DNA of 5,328 bases from Bacteriovoracaceae bacterium UBA2428 (GTDB lineage: Bacteria; Bdellovibrionota; UBA2428), in assembly GCA_002343545.1 (NCBI GenBank), contig DDRA01000115.1, positions 621 to 5,948 on the forward strand, written 5' to 3'. The notes below the pieces were generated by a model. The model was not told the origin of the DNA, ran no database searches, and saw nothing but the letters and a program-made list of their open reading frames with translations. Of this stretch, positions 1 to 5,328 are shown in pieces. A program made the position numbers and the translations under genes. Every line of letters begins with the position of its first letter. The stretch's first letter is position 1.

Positions 1-579
<579 letters not shown>

Positions 580-876
580 ATGTCGCTCGACCGTCTCAGT
601 GAAGCCCTCGTGCAAGAACGTCTCGGCGCCCTGCCCGAATGGGCCCTCGGCGCGGGACGGCTGAAGCGGGAGCTCTCGTTCCGCGATTTCAACTCGGCCT
701 TCGCCTTCATGACGGCCGTCGCGCTGAAAGCGGAGAAGCTCGATCATCACCCGGATTGGACCAACGTCTACAACCGAGTGACGATCGAGCTTTGGACCCA
801 CGACGCGGGCGGCTTGACCGAAAAGGATTTCGAACTCGCCCGCTTCGTGGACGTCGCGTCCCAGCGCTTCCGCTAG
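580..876 (+). CDS. Pterin-4a-carbinolamine dehydratase
   Basis: This 98-residue protein has the size and motif of the PCD/DCoH family (often phhB in bacteria). The family dehydrates 4a-hydroxytetrahydropterin to quinonoid dihydropterin, recycling the cofactor after aromatic amino acid hydroxylation. Related proteins occur as molybdopterin-linked or regulatory members. The active-site signature is plain: LDHHPDW at residues 54-60 (His56, His57), NVYNRV at 62-67, and THDAGGLTEKDFELA at 73-87, giving the third His (His74) and the following acidic/Leu-rich stretch, in the family's usual spacing. ATG580 is the first start after an in-frame TAG five codons upstream. The ribosome-binding site is weak. 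It converges on the transglycosylase gene with 12 bp between stops. No phenylalanine hydroxylase or pterin gene is visible nearby, so the physiological hydroxylase partner is unknown. All catalytic residues look intact. Confidence 0.93.
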   Translation: MSLDRLSEALVQERLGALPEWALGAGRLKRELSFRDFNSAFAFMTAVALKAEKLDHHPDWTNVYNRVTIELWTHDAGGLTEKDFELARFVDVASQRFR

Positions 877-888
877 GACGCTTCGCGA

Positions 889-2001
889 TTACTTGGACTT
901 GGCGACCTTACAGAGCGAGGCCGACTTCGTCTTCACGAGGTGGGCCATGAAGCGCTTCCAGCCGTTCGGGTCCTTCGGGTTGAAGATGAACCAGTAACCG
1001 CTCGCGACCGACTTGAGGTCGCCCCCGCGGCTCTTCACGAACTTGTCGAGGATCTTGACCCCGCAACCCAGGTTCTTGAAGGGGTTGAAGATCGTCTTGC
1101 GCGGATCCTTCGGGTCCAGGTCTTCGTCCTTGTCCCAGTTGAAACCGCAATCCGCCCAGACCTCGTCGCCGTACGAAAGCTGCAACAGGCCTTCGCTGTA
1201 GACGGCGTCCTTCGTGACGGGGTCTTCGTAATCGAAGGTCTTCTCGCGGTAGCGGGTCGTCAGGCGGTGATTGCTCTCGGCCTTGGCGATCGACTCAAAG
1301 AAGTCGGCCCAGAACTGCCGACGGTCGCCCTCGTCGAGCGCGCCGTAGTTCTCGCAGAAGTCACCCACGCGACCGGGCGCCAAATCGAGCAGCGCGCGCG
1401 TCACGGTTTTACGCAAGTGACGGCTGTAGTCGGCGTGCCAACCGCGGACGCTGTAGGTCGACCCGTTGATGACGACGCTCTGCGGGGCTTCGGGCGTCGG
1501 CACTGGCGAGGGTGCCGGCGCCGCCTTGGGCTGCAGAGCTTGCACGAGTTTCTCGGCCGCCGTCGGCGTCGACACCGCGACCTGCGGTTTCGGCGAAGGC
1601 GTCACCCGGGGCGTCGTTTTCGGCGCGGGCTTCGCTTGGGGCGAACTCGAAGCTTTGGGCTGGGGAAGCTTGGCGGCCGCGACCGGAATCGCCTTGGGGA
1701 CTTCCTTCTCCGCGTCTTCTTCCTTCTTTTCCCACGGCAAACGAAGTTCGACCTGGGGACGCAGCGAAGGCGTCGCGACCGGCGCCGGGCGCAGGTTCTG
1801 CGAACCCAAGAAGCTCGTCACCCTCGAGAAGTCGATCTTCGAGGTTTCCTCGGAGCTTTGGTTAGGAGCTCGACCCCCGTGGGCGACGGCCGAAGGGCCC
1901 GTGAGACTGCTCAGCGCAACGAACGCGCTCAAAGCAGGTCGCTTCCAGTTTTGCGGGGATTTCGAGTTCAACAACATACTCATCATTCCTTTGAACGCCA
2001 T
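889..2001 (-). CDS. Secreted lytic transglycosylase-like protein (SLT/lysozyme fold) with Pro-rich linker
   Basis: A 370-residue exported protein. Residues 1-22 are basic, followed by a hydrophobic run (about 23-40) ending SAVA, which suggests signal peptidase I cleavage after Ala40. Residues about 100-175 are a low-complexity Pro/Ala/Lys/Thr linker, probably extended and spanning periplasm or peptidoglycan. The C-terminal domain (about 185-370) resembles SLT-type lytic transglycosylases, which cleave glycan strands: FFESIAKAESNH at 234-245 gives a candidate catalytic Glu242 in the usual Glu-Ser context, and SEGLLQLS at 269-276 matches the family's G-L-M-Q block. KNLGCGVKILDKFV at 309-322 matches the helix that follows. 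Four Cys (216, 285, 313, 364) all lie in this domain and could form two disulfides, fitting an oxidising periplasm. Start ATG2001 is chosen for its strong Shine-Dalgarno; Met6 and Met7 are less well placed. No terminator follows the stop. Fold and export are well supported; activity and substrate are inferred. Confidence 0.85.
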   Translation of the reverse strand: MAFKGMMSMLLNSKSPQNWKRPALSAFVALSSLTGPSAVAHGGRAPNQSSEETSKIDFSRVTSFLGSQNLRPAPVATPSLRPQVELRLPWEKKEEDAEKEVPKAIPVAAAKLPQPKASSSPQAKPAPKTTPRVTPSPKPQVAVSTPTAAEKLVQALQPKAAPAPSPVPTPEAPQSVVINGSTYSVRGWHADYSRHLRKTVTRALLDLAPGRVGDFCENYGALDEGDRRQFWADFFESIAKAESNHRLTTRYREKTFDYEDPVTKDAVYSEGLLQLSYGDEVWADCGFNWDKDEDLDPKDPRKTIFNPFKNLGCGVKILDKFVKSRGGDLKSVASGYWFIFNPKDPNGWKRFMAHLVKTKSASLCKVAKSK

Positions 2002-2005
2002 AACG

Positions 2006-2014
2006 CACCTCCTT
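2006..2014 (-). promoter_or_regulatory. Strong Shine-Dalgarno of the transglycosylase gene
   Basis: The minus strand reads AAGGAGGTG four bases before ATG2001 (GGAGG is six bases away), a near-perfect anti-16S match and the best ribosome-binding site in the window. It decides the start of this gene. Just upstream the transcript can form GTGGT / ACCAC, a 5-bp stem with an 8-base loop next to the site. Confidence 0.9.
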
Positions 2015-2071
2015 GTGGTTTAGGCTGACCACTCGGGAGCAGAAAGCGGGCCAAAGGGGCGACGCCACGGA

Positions 2072-2106
2072 GATTCCGAGCCTTAGGAAGGAGTCCTTCG
2101 GGAATC
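2072..2106. other. Nested palindrome in the transglycosylase upstream region
   Basis: An inner 13-base near-perfect palindrome GAAGGAGTCCTTC (2087-2099; 6 + 1 + 6) lies inside an outer inverted pair GATTCC (2072-2077) and GGAATC (2101-2106). It sits about 70-105 bp upstream of the transglycosylase start. It could be an operator for a dimeric regulator or a hairpin in the leader RNA. It lacks a T-tract on either strand, so it is not a standard intrinsic terminator. The base pairing is certain; the role is not known. Confidence 0.5.
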
Positions 2107-2177
2107 CGAAGCTTTGGGGTGTCTAAGCGATCGACGCCGCTTCGCGCGATAGGGCCCGACCTTGCGACGGGCGCGGG

Positions 2178-2217
2178 AAAACAAAAAGCCCGGCCCTCCT
2201 CGCGGAGAACCGGGCTT
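2178..2217 (-). terminator. Rho-independent terminator for the rpsD transcription unit
   Basis: On the minus strand an 8-bp stem, AAGCCCGG / CCGGGCTT (arms 2210-2217 and 2186-2193), encloses an inner CTCC / GGAG stem (arms 2204-2207 and 2196-2199) with a four-base loop, and is followed directly by TTTTTGTTTT (2187 down to 2178). This is a classical intrinsic terminator and the only T-tract-backed hairpin found in the window. It lies about 150 bp after the rpsD stop and would end transcripts coming through pyrC and rpsD. No T-tract follows on the plus strand, so it acts in one direction. Confidence 0.9.
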
Positions 2218-2242
2218 CGATTCGAACTTACGGAGCCGAACT

Positions 2243-2357
2243 AGCGCGAATCCAAATGAGATGCCGGCTAGGCTAGGCGCCGCCGGCCGCAGGGAGGGAA
2301 GTGTACAAAGTACTCGACCGACCGAGAACGCCGCCGGCGCTCATTTGGATTCGTGCT
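2243..2357. repeat. 115-bp element bounded by 18-bp inverted repeats, downstream of rpsD
   Basis: Arms 2243-2260 and 2340-2357 are inverted copies matching at 17 of 18 positions; the 14 bases CGAATCCAAATGAG are perfect. After a small asymmetric bulge the pairing continues with GCCGGC / GCCGGC (2263-2268 with 2333-2338) and, past a seven-base bulge, GGCG / CGCC. The interior also holds a short GTAC-N3-GTAC hairpin and a tandem GGCTA pair. It begins about 10 bp after the rpsD stop and lies before the terminator, so it is transcribed as a long hairpin in the rpsD 3' untranslated region. I checked for tRNA and small SRP RNA hallmarks and found none. It may be a 3'UTR-derived small RNA, a MITE- or REP-like repeat, or a transcript-stabilising structure. 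Confidence 0.65.
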
Positions 2358-2366
2358 CTAAGCTAA

Positions 2367-3005
2367 TTAAGCTTTACGAGCGGCGTAGTACTCGGCCAGG
2401 AGGCCGGGCTCGAACGGGAACGGGATGGCGGAAGCCGTCGGGATGTCGCGCAGACGACCCACTTCGTTCTCGCCTTCGCCTTCTTTAGCGAGGTGGTCGG
2501 CGAGCTCAAGGCGGGGAGCCGACTTGGCTTGCATGACCGACGTGTTCTTTTGGGCCTTCGCCGAGACCTTGATCTCGTCGCCCTTCTTGAGAACCATCGA
2601 GCCGATCGTGGCGCGCTTGCCGTTCACGAGCACGTGGCCGTGGCCAGCGAGCTGGCGAGCCGCGCGGATCGAGGGCGCGAAGCCCAAACGGAAGAGCAGG
2701 TTGTCGAGACGACGCTCGAGACGACCGATGAGGGCATCAACCCAGTCCGTCGTCTGGCCGCGCTTGGCGTCCCGAACGAAACGGCGGAGTTGCGACTCGC
2801 GCAGGCCGTAGTGGAAAATGATCTTTTGCTTTTCTTCGAGACGGAGCGCGTACTCGGAGAGTTTGCGGCGCTGATTGCCGTGCTGACCCGGGGGGTACGG
2901 ACGACGATCGAGGGCGCCAGGCTTGCCGAGACCGGGGAGCTCAACGCCAAGACGACGTTGGCGACGGAATCGGGGCGTCACCACAGAAGCAACTTTTTTG
3001 GACAT
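2367..3005 (-). CDS. rpsD: 30S ribosomal protein S4 (zinc-free form)
   Basis: S4 is a primary 16S rRNA-binding protein that nucleates assembly of the 30S body. It contributes to decoding accuracy and in several bacteria represses its own translation. The 212 residues are normal length. PPGQHGNQRRKLSEYALRL (38-56) and EKQKIIFHYGL (58-68) are hallmark S4 N-domain blocks. RLDNLLFRLGFAPS (99-112), ARQLAGHGHVLVNGK (116-130) and the following basic strand form the S4 RNA-binding domain, and the tail ends in an EYY-type C-terminus (205-207). There is no cysteine at all, so it is the C-minus form without the N-terminal zinc knuckle. ATG3005 has AGAGGA about 11 bases upstream. It lies 80 bp after the pyrC-like stop and is not next to rpsM, rpsK or rpoA, its neighbours in the alpha operon of many bacteria. 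A second S4 elsewhere is possible. Confidence 0.95.
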   Translation of the reverse strand: MSKKVASVVTPRFRRQRRLGVELPGLGKPGALDRRPYPPGQHGNQRRKLSEYALRLEEKQKIIFHYGLRESQLRRFVRDAKRGQTTDWVDALIGRLERRLDNLLFRLGFAPSIRAARQLAGHGHVLVNGKRATIGSMVLKKGDEIKVSAKAQKNTSVMQAKSAPRLELADHLAKEGEGENEVGRLRDIPTASAIPFPFEPGLLAEYYAARKA

Positions 3006-3085
3006 GTTTTTCTCGTTCCTCTAACGGGTTATGCCGCAGTTCGAAGTGTCGGGGAGAGGCCCGATTTCGACTCAGAGTCGCGGAC
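3006..3085 (-). promoter_or_regulatory. rpsD leader with two small hairpins
   Basis: The 80 bp between the pyrC-like stop and rpsD contain two inverted repeats in the minus-strand transcript: CGACT-N3-AGTCG (3068-3080) and TCGGG-N6-CCCGA (3049-3064). Neither is followed by a T-tract, so read-through from the upstream gene is expected. S4 is known to autoregulate by binding structured leaders in E. coli and Bacillus; these stems could serve that role, but I recognise no specific known S4-leader motif. No clear promoter hexamers are visible. Confidence 0.35.
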
Positions 3086-4411
3086 TTAGCGAAGTCCTGC
3101 CGCCGCGTCAAAGCGGAAAAACCCGGCTTCGTTAAAGACGCCCAGAATTTGCCCCGGAAGCTTGGCCCCCAGGAAGCAGGAGTTCTTCGAAAGGCTCTCG
3201 AGTTCGCCCAACTCGATCGCACGCGCGGGGGCTTCGGCATCGGCCCAAACCGCGCGGAAGGGATCGCCCACACGCAAGTGCCCGAATCCTTGGGACTCGA
3301 TCCCCAGAAAGCGCGCCGGTTCGCTCGCCCAGACCTGTACCAAACGCTTCGGCGTCAATCCGACCTCCTTCATCAAATGGAAGAGAACCCGGAGGGTCCC
3401 TTCTTGGGCCGTCGTGCCGAAGGCCGAGGTCACGAAGTCCGTGCCTTTGGCCGCGACTTCGTGGGGGGCTTGGTCGGTCGAAATGAAGGCGAGGCCGCCG
3501 TCGCGTAGGGCAGACCGCAAACGATCGCGATCGTGACGGGCGCGGAGCGGGGGGTTCATCTTGAAGCTCGTGCGATCGGGACGATCGGCGGGGATATCTT
3601 CCGACGTGAAGAAGAGATGGTGCGGCGAGACTTCGCCCGTCGCCTTGAGCCCGCGACGCGCCCCCGCTTCGATGAGATCCACCGCCTTCGCGCTCGTCAC
3701 GTGCAACACGTGGTAGCGGGCTTCGGGGTGGCGGGCCAGGACTTCGAGGTCGCGCTCGACCATCTTCCACTCGTGGGCTTCGTCGTAGGCGGGAATGCCA
3801 AGCTTGGCTTGGGTCGGGCCGGGGGCGAGCACGCCGCCGTGGCCGGGAAACTCCGCGTGCTGCAGCAGCGGCAGCCCGAGCGGCGCGAGCCGCGCGAAGG
3901 CCTCTTCCATGACGAGATCCTCGGCGACGCCTCGGCCGTCGTCCGTGAAGGCCACGATGCCCGCCTTCGCGAGCGCTTCGAAGTCGACCGCCGTGCGGCC
4001 CTCTTGGCCCTTCGAGATCGCGGCCGTCCAAAACACCTTTACGCCCGTCGCCGCTTCGGCGGGAGCCGTCTCGCGGCGGGCCGACTCGAGCACCTCGACG
4101 GAATCGATGACGGGCTTCGTGTTGGGCATCGTCACGATGGCCGCGTAACCGCCGCGGAGCGCGGCGCGCAGCCCCGTCGCCGGCGTTTCTTTGTGCGGCT
4201 GCCCGGGCGTGCGCAGGTGCGCTTGCACGTCGACGCCCGCGGGCAAAAGCGCCTTGCCCTGACCGTCGAAGACGACGTCCTCGGAAGCGCCCGACCCCGT
4301 GGGCGAGAGGGATTCGATGCGGCCGCCCGCGACGACGACGTCGGTGCCGGGACGGCGACCGTCCTCCGTCCAGAGGTCGACGTTACGGAGCAAAAAACGT
4401 TGGGGAAGCAT
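3086..4411 (-). CDS. pyrC: Dihydroorotase family protein (type I, PyrC-like) with an altered metal motif
   Basis: Dihydroorotase interconverts carbamoyl-aspartate and dihydroorotate, step three of de novo pyrimidine synthesis. This 441-residue amidohydrolase has the type I layout: LPAGVDVQAHLRTPG (56-70), MPNTKP (95-100, substrate Asn97), FTDDG (155-159, Asp in the place of the carboxylated Lys of type II), LLQHAE (His185), LHVTS (His237), SPHHLFF, KMNPPLR (284-290) and STDQAPH with a Lys five residues on (Asp313, His317). Length and order fit TIGR00857-type enzymes. The first metal His of the HxH motif is Gln63 (codon CAA); His65 and Arg67 remain, so the enzyme may be impaired or a pseudo-dihydroorotase. 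ATG4411 is chosen because an AGAGGTG lies just upstream and homology begins there. The frame stays open much further upstream, but that part overlaps the preceding gene. The spacing of 8 bp suggests translational coupling. Family assignment is secure; catalytic competence is uncertain. Confidence 0.92.
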   Translation of the reverse strand: MLPQRFLLRNVDLWTEDGRRPGTDVVVAGGRIESLSPTGSGASEDVVFDGQGKALLPAGVDVQAHLRTPGQPHKETPATGLRAALRGGYAAIVTMPNTKPVIDSVEVLESARRETAPAEAATGVKVFWTAAISKGQEGRTAVDFEALAKAGIVAFTDDGRGVAEDLVMEEAFARLAPLGLPLLQHAEFPGHGGVLAPGPTQAKLGIPAYDEAHEWKMVERDLEVLARHPEARYHVLHVTSAKAVDLIEAGARRGLKATGEVSPHHLFFTSEDIPADRPDRTSFKMNPPLRARHDRDRLRSALRDGGLAFISTDQAPHEVAAKGTDFVTSAFGTTAQEGTLRVLFHLMKEVGLTPKRLVQVWASEPARFLGIESQGFGHLRVGDPFRAVWADAEAPARAIELGELESLSKNSCFLGAKLPGQILGVFNEAGFFRFDAAAGLR

Positions 4412-4414
4412 AGG

Positions 4415-4421
4415 CACCTCT
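4415..4421 (-). promoter_or_regulatory. Shine-Dalgarno of the pyrC-like gene overlapping the upstream stop codon
   Basis: The minus strand reads TAGAGGTGCCTATG: the upstream gene's TAG stop (4422-4420) is part of the AGAGGTG ribosome-binding site for ATG4411. Ribosomes finishing the upstream gene stop over the next start region, a common arrangement for translational coupling. This site is the main reason for choosing the start at 4411. Confidence 0.8.
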
Positions 4422-5193
4422 ACCACTTGGAGTATTCGATGAAACGCAAACCGAAGGATCCGGCGACGACGAAGTCCTGGCAGCCCCGCGCGAGGGCGCC
4501 CGAAACGTCGGAGCCTTCGCCTTCCGCGCCGAGGCGGAAGATCGTATAGGCGAAGGGCCGTCCGCCGCGAAAGAAGAAGAAACGCGTGAGGCCCTGCGGA
4601 AGGTTCTCGACGAGCACGGCCCGCGTCGAATCGCACGGAAAAAAGGCCACGGGTTCGGCGTCGGCCGGCCACGTCACGCGGTAGAAACTCATGTACGGAG
4701 GCGCGAGCCAGTAGAGCTCGGGGCGCCTGGACGAAAGCCCGTACCAGCTCTTCGAGGCCTCGATCCAACCTTCGCGCAGCAGCGATCCGCCGAGCGGCAC
4801 GCTCCAGTAGCTGCGTTCCGCGCCCGCGGGCCGATACTCGAGGTTTTCGCCCATCACGAAAAAGGCGCGAGTGCCTTTGCCCGCCGCGCTCTCCCACCGC
4901 GTGCCGGGCGCCCACGGCGAACGGCGCACGACCGTGCCCGACGGGAGGGCCCGAAGCTCGAGCTCCGAAGCGTCCGGCGAAAGGATCTCGAGACGGCCGG
5001 CCGTCGAGGACCAACGGAGCGCGCCGTGCGCGTAGGCCTCGCCGCTCCACGTGCTCACGCTCCGCGCCCGCACCTGGGGGAGCTTCTTGAGGTCGCGCAG
5101 CCACTCGTACTGGCTTTCGTCGACCTTCGGCGGCATGAGAATAGCGGCGGCGAGGAAGGTCCAGGGCTTGGCGCGCGACATAAAGCTTGTCAT
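4420..5193 (-). CDS. Hypothetical protein, probably exported, cotranscribed with the pyrC-like gene
   Basis: I do not recognise this 257-residue protein. The N-terminus has basic residues (Arg7, Lys9) followed by a short hydrophobic stretch, WTFLAAAILMPP (11-22), which could be a weak signal peptide or anchor; there is no lipobox Cys. The rest is rich in Trp, Tyr, Phe and Arg, with alternating hydrophobic/polar segments such as FFVMG (111-115), YMSFYRVTWP (167-176), PVAFFPCD (181-188) and TRFFFFRGGRPFAYTIF (203-219), suggesting mostly beta structure. Two Cys (187, 238) could pair. No catalytic motif is evident. ATG5193 is used; ATG5181 (Met5) is an equally reasonable start and neither has a strong Shine-Dalgarno. 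It is the first gene of a likely unit with pyrC and rpsD and diverges from a secreted protein. It is preferred over the same-strand pyrC-frame extension because of its consistent start/stop spacing and protein-like composition. Confidence 0.7.
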   Translation of the reverse strand: MTSFMSRAKPWTFLAAAILMPPKVDESQYEWLRDLKKLPQVRARSVSTWSGEAYAHGALRWSSTAGRLEILSPDASELELRALPSGTVVRRSPWAPGTRWESAAGKGTRAFFVMGENLEYRPAGAERSYWSVPLGGSLLREGWIEASKSWYGLSSRRPELYWLAPPYMSFYRVTWPADAEPVAFFPCDSTRAVLVENLPQGLTRFFFFRGGRPFAYTIFRLGAEGEGSDVSGALARGCQDFVVAGSFGLRFIEYSKW

Positions 5194-5231
5194 AAACGCC
5201 TGGCCTCGCTTTTGCGAGGGCGGGAGCCACG
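5194..5231. promoter_or_regulatory. Very short divergent intergenic spacer with a perfect hairpin
   Basis: Only 38 bp separate the two divergent starts. They contain CCTCGC-TTTT-GCGAGG (5204-5219), a perfect 6-bp inverted repeat with a four-base loop, and GGGAG (5222-5226) as a Shine-Dalgarno for the plus-strand gene. There is too little room for two ordinary promoters, so at least one must lie inside the opposing coding region. The palindrome could be an operator or a leader hairpin; it lacks a following T-tract. Confidence 0.45.
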
Positions 5232-5328
5232 ATGAAAAGCCTCAGCGAACGACTGTCCCTCTGGATGCTGGCGATCGCCGCGCTCTCGCTCGTGCCGAAC
5301 GGCTGGGCGCGCAAGCCGCGGACGCGGC
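5232..5328 (+). CDS. Secreted protein, N-terminal fragment (cut by right window edge)
   Basis: ATG5232, preceded by GGGAG with five bases between, opens a frame that runs to the window end (32 codons seen). The start MKSLSERL is basic and polar, followed by a hydrophobic core WMLAIAALSLVP (11-22) and NGWA (23-26), a good signal-peptidase-I site after Ala26. The mature part begins with the strongly basic RKPRTR. This fits a Sec-exported protein; nothing can be said about its function from so short a piece. It is too short and open-ended to appear as a complete reading frame, but the signal-peptide pattern and ribosome-binding site support it. Confidence 0.7.
   Translation, partial: MKSLSERLSLWMLAIAALSLVPNGWARKPRTR

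Larger units (their letters stand above)
2002..2366. other. 365-bp intergenic region between the transglycosylase gene and rpsD
   Basis: I see no plausible protein gene here on either strand; the open frames are short and GC-driven. Both flanking genes are on the minus strand, so this is the rpsD 3' region followed by the promoter/leader region of the transglycosylase gene. From high to low coordinate it contains a long inverted-repeat element (2243-2357), an intrinsic terminator (2178-2217), about 70 bp that probably carries the next promoter, a nested palindrome (2072-2106), and the Shine-Dalgarno. A GGTTCGAATC-like string near 2220 resembles a tRNA T-loop, but its flanks do not pair. Confidence 0.7.

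Noticed and set aside
877..888. Bidirectional terminator between the convergent dehydratase and transglycosylase genes
   Set aside because: The 12-bp gap has no adequate stem or T-tract; any termination must happen inside the opposing gene or by Rho.
940..2028. 362-codon plus-strand frame opposite the transglycosylase gene
   Set aside because: The Arg-rich, low-complexity translation mirrors the antisense of the linker region. The minus strand has a signal peptide, a fold match and a strong ribosome-binding site.
2205..2250. Possible tRNA because of a GTTCGAATC string on the minus strand
   Set aside because: The five bases either side do not pair as a T-stem and no acceptor or anticodon arm can be drawn around it.
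2243..2357. Small SRP RNA (4.5S) or 6S RNA
   Set aside because: The size is close to 4.5S, but the conserved GGAA-tetraloop/AGCAGC region is absent on both strands, and the long perfect end stem does not match the 6S open-bubble layout I know.
3484..3504. TDHAPH motif changed to TDQAPH in the pyrC-like protein as a second lost catalytic His
   Set aside because: The position between Asp and Ala is variable in the family signature (D-x-A-P-H); the metal Asp313 and substrate His317 are present, so this change alone is not a defect.
3533..4549. 338-codon plus-strand frame opposite the pyrC-like gene
   Set aside because: Antisense shadow with Arg/Gly/His-rich composition and no domain, opposite a clearly conserved enzyme.
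4412..5314. Same-strand extension of the pyrC frame to give a 742-residue protein
   Set aside because: The extra 301 codons are Arg/Ala-rich, contain no recognisable domain, and overlap the better-supported 257-residue gene in another frame. The dihydroorotase domain and a good ribosome-binding site begin at 4411. GC-rich DNA often leaves such frames open.

Overview
The window looks like a chromosomal housekeeping stretch of a GC-rich, Gram-negative-type bacterium. Two envelope-targeted proteins with Sec-type signal sequences, one of them a peptidoglycan-cleaving enzyme with a long Pro/Ala/Lys linker, point to a periplasm. The general flavour of the transglycosylase and the solitary S4 gene reminded me of Bdellovibrionota or other former delta-proteobacteria, but that is an impression from memory. 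No phage, IS, CRISPR, tRNA or rRNA gene was recognised.

Layout. (1) Bases 1-483, minus strand: the N-terminal 161 codons of CTP synthase (pyrG), running off the left edge. (2) 580-876, plus strand: a complete pterin-4a-carbinolamine dehydratase, divergent from pyrG across 96 bp. (3) 889-2001, minus strand: a secreted lytic-transglycosylase-like protein, tail to tail with the dehydratase across 12 bp and preceded by a textbook Shine-Dalgarno. (4) 2002-2366: the only long gene-free stretch. It holds the transglycosylase leader with a nested palindrome, an intrinsic terminator serving the minus strand, and a 115-bp element with 18-bp inverted arms in the rpsD 3' region. (5) 2367-5193, minus strand: a probable three-gene unit read as hypothetical exported protein, then dihydroorotase-family protein (pyrC-like), then ribosomal protein S4 (rpsD), ending at the terminator. 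(6) 5232-5328, plus strand: the first 32 codons of a protein with a clear signal peptide, running off the right edge and divergent from the three-gene unit.

How the genes relate. pyrG and the pyrC-like gene both belong to pyrimidine nucleotide synthesis but lie in separate units. The pyrC-like gene is tightly coupled to an upstream gene of unknown function (8-bp gap, ribosome-binding site overlapping its stop codon) and is followed by rpsD after 80 bp. The most notable points are a Gln in place of the first zinc-binding His of the dihydroorotase HxH motif, and the long inverted-repeat element between rpsD and its terminator. I did not find convincing evidence of a new multi-gene system here.
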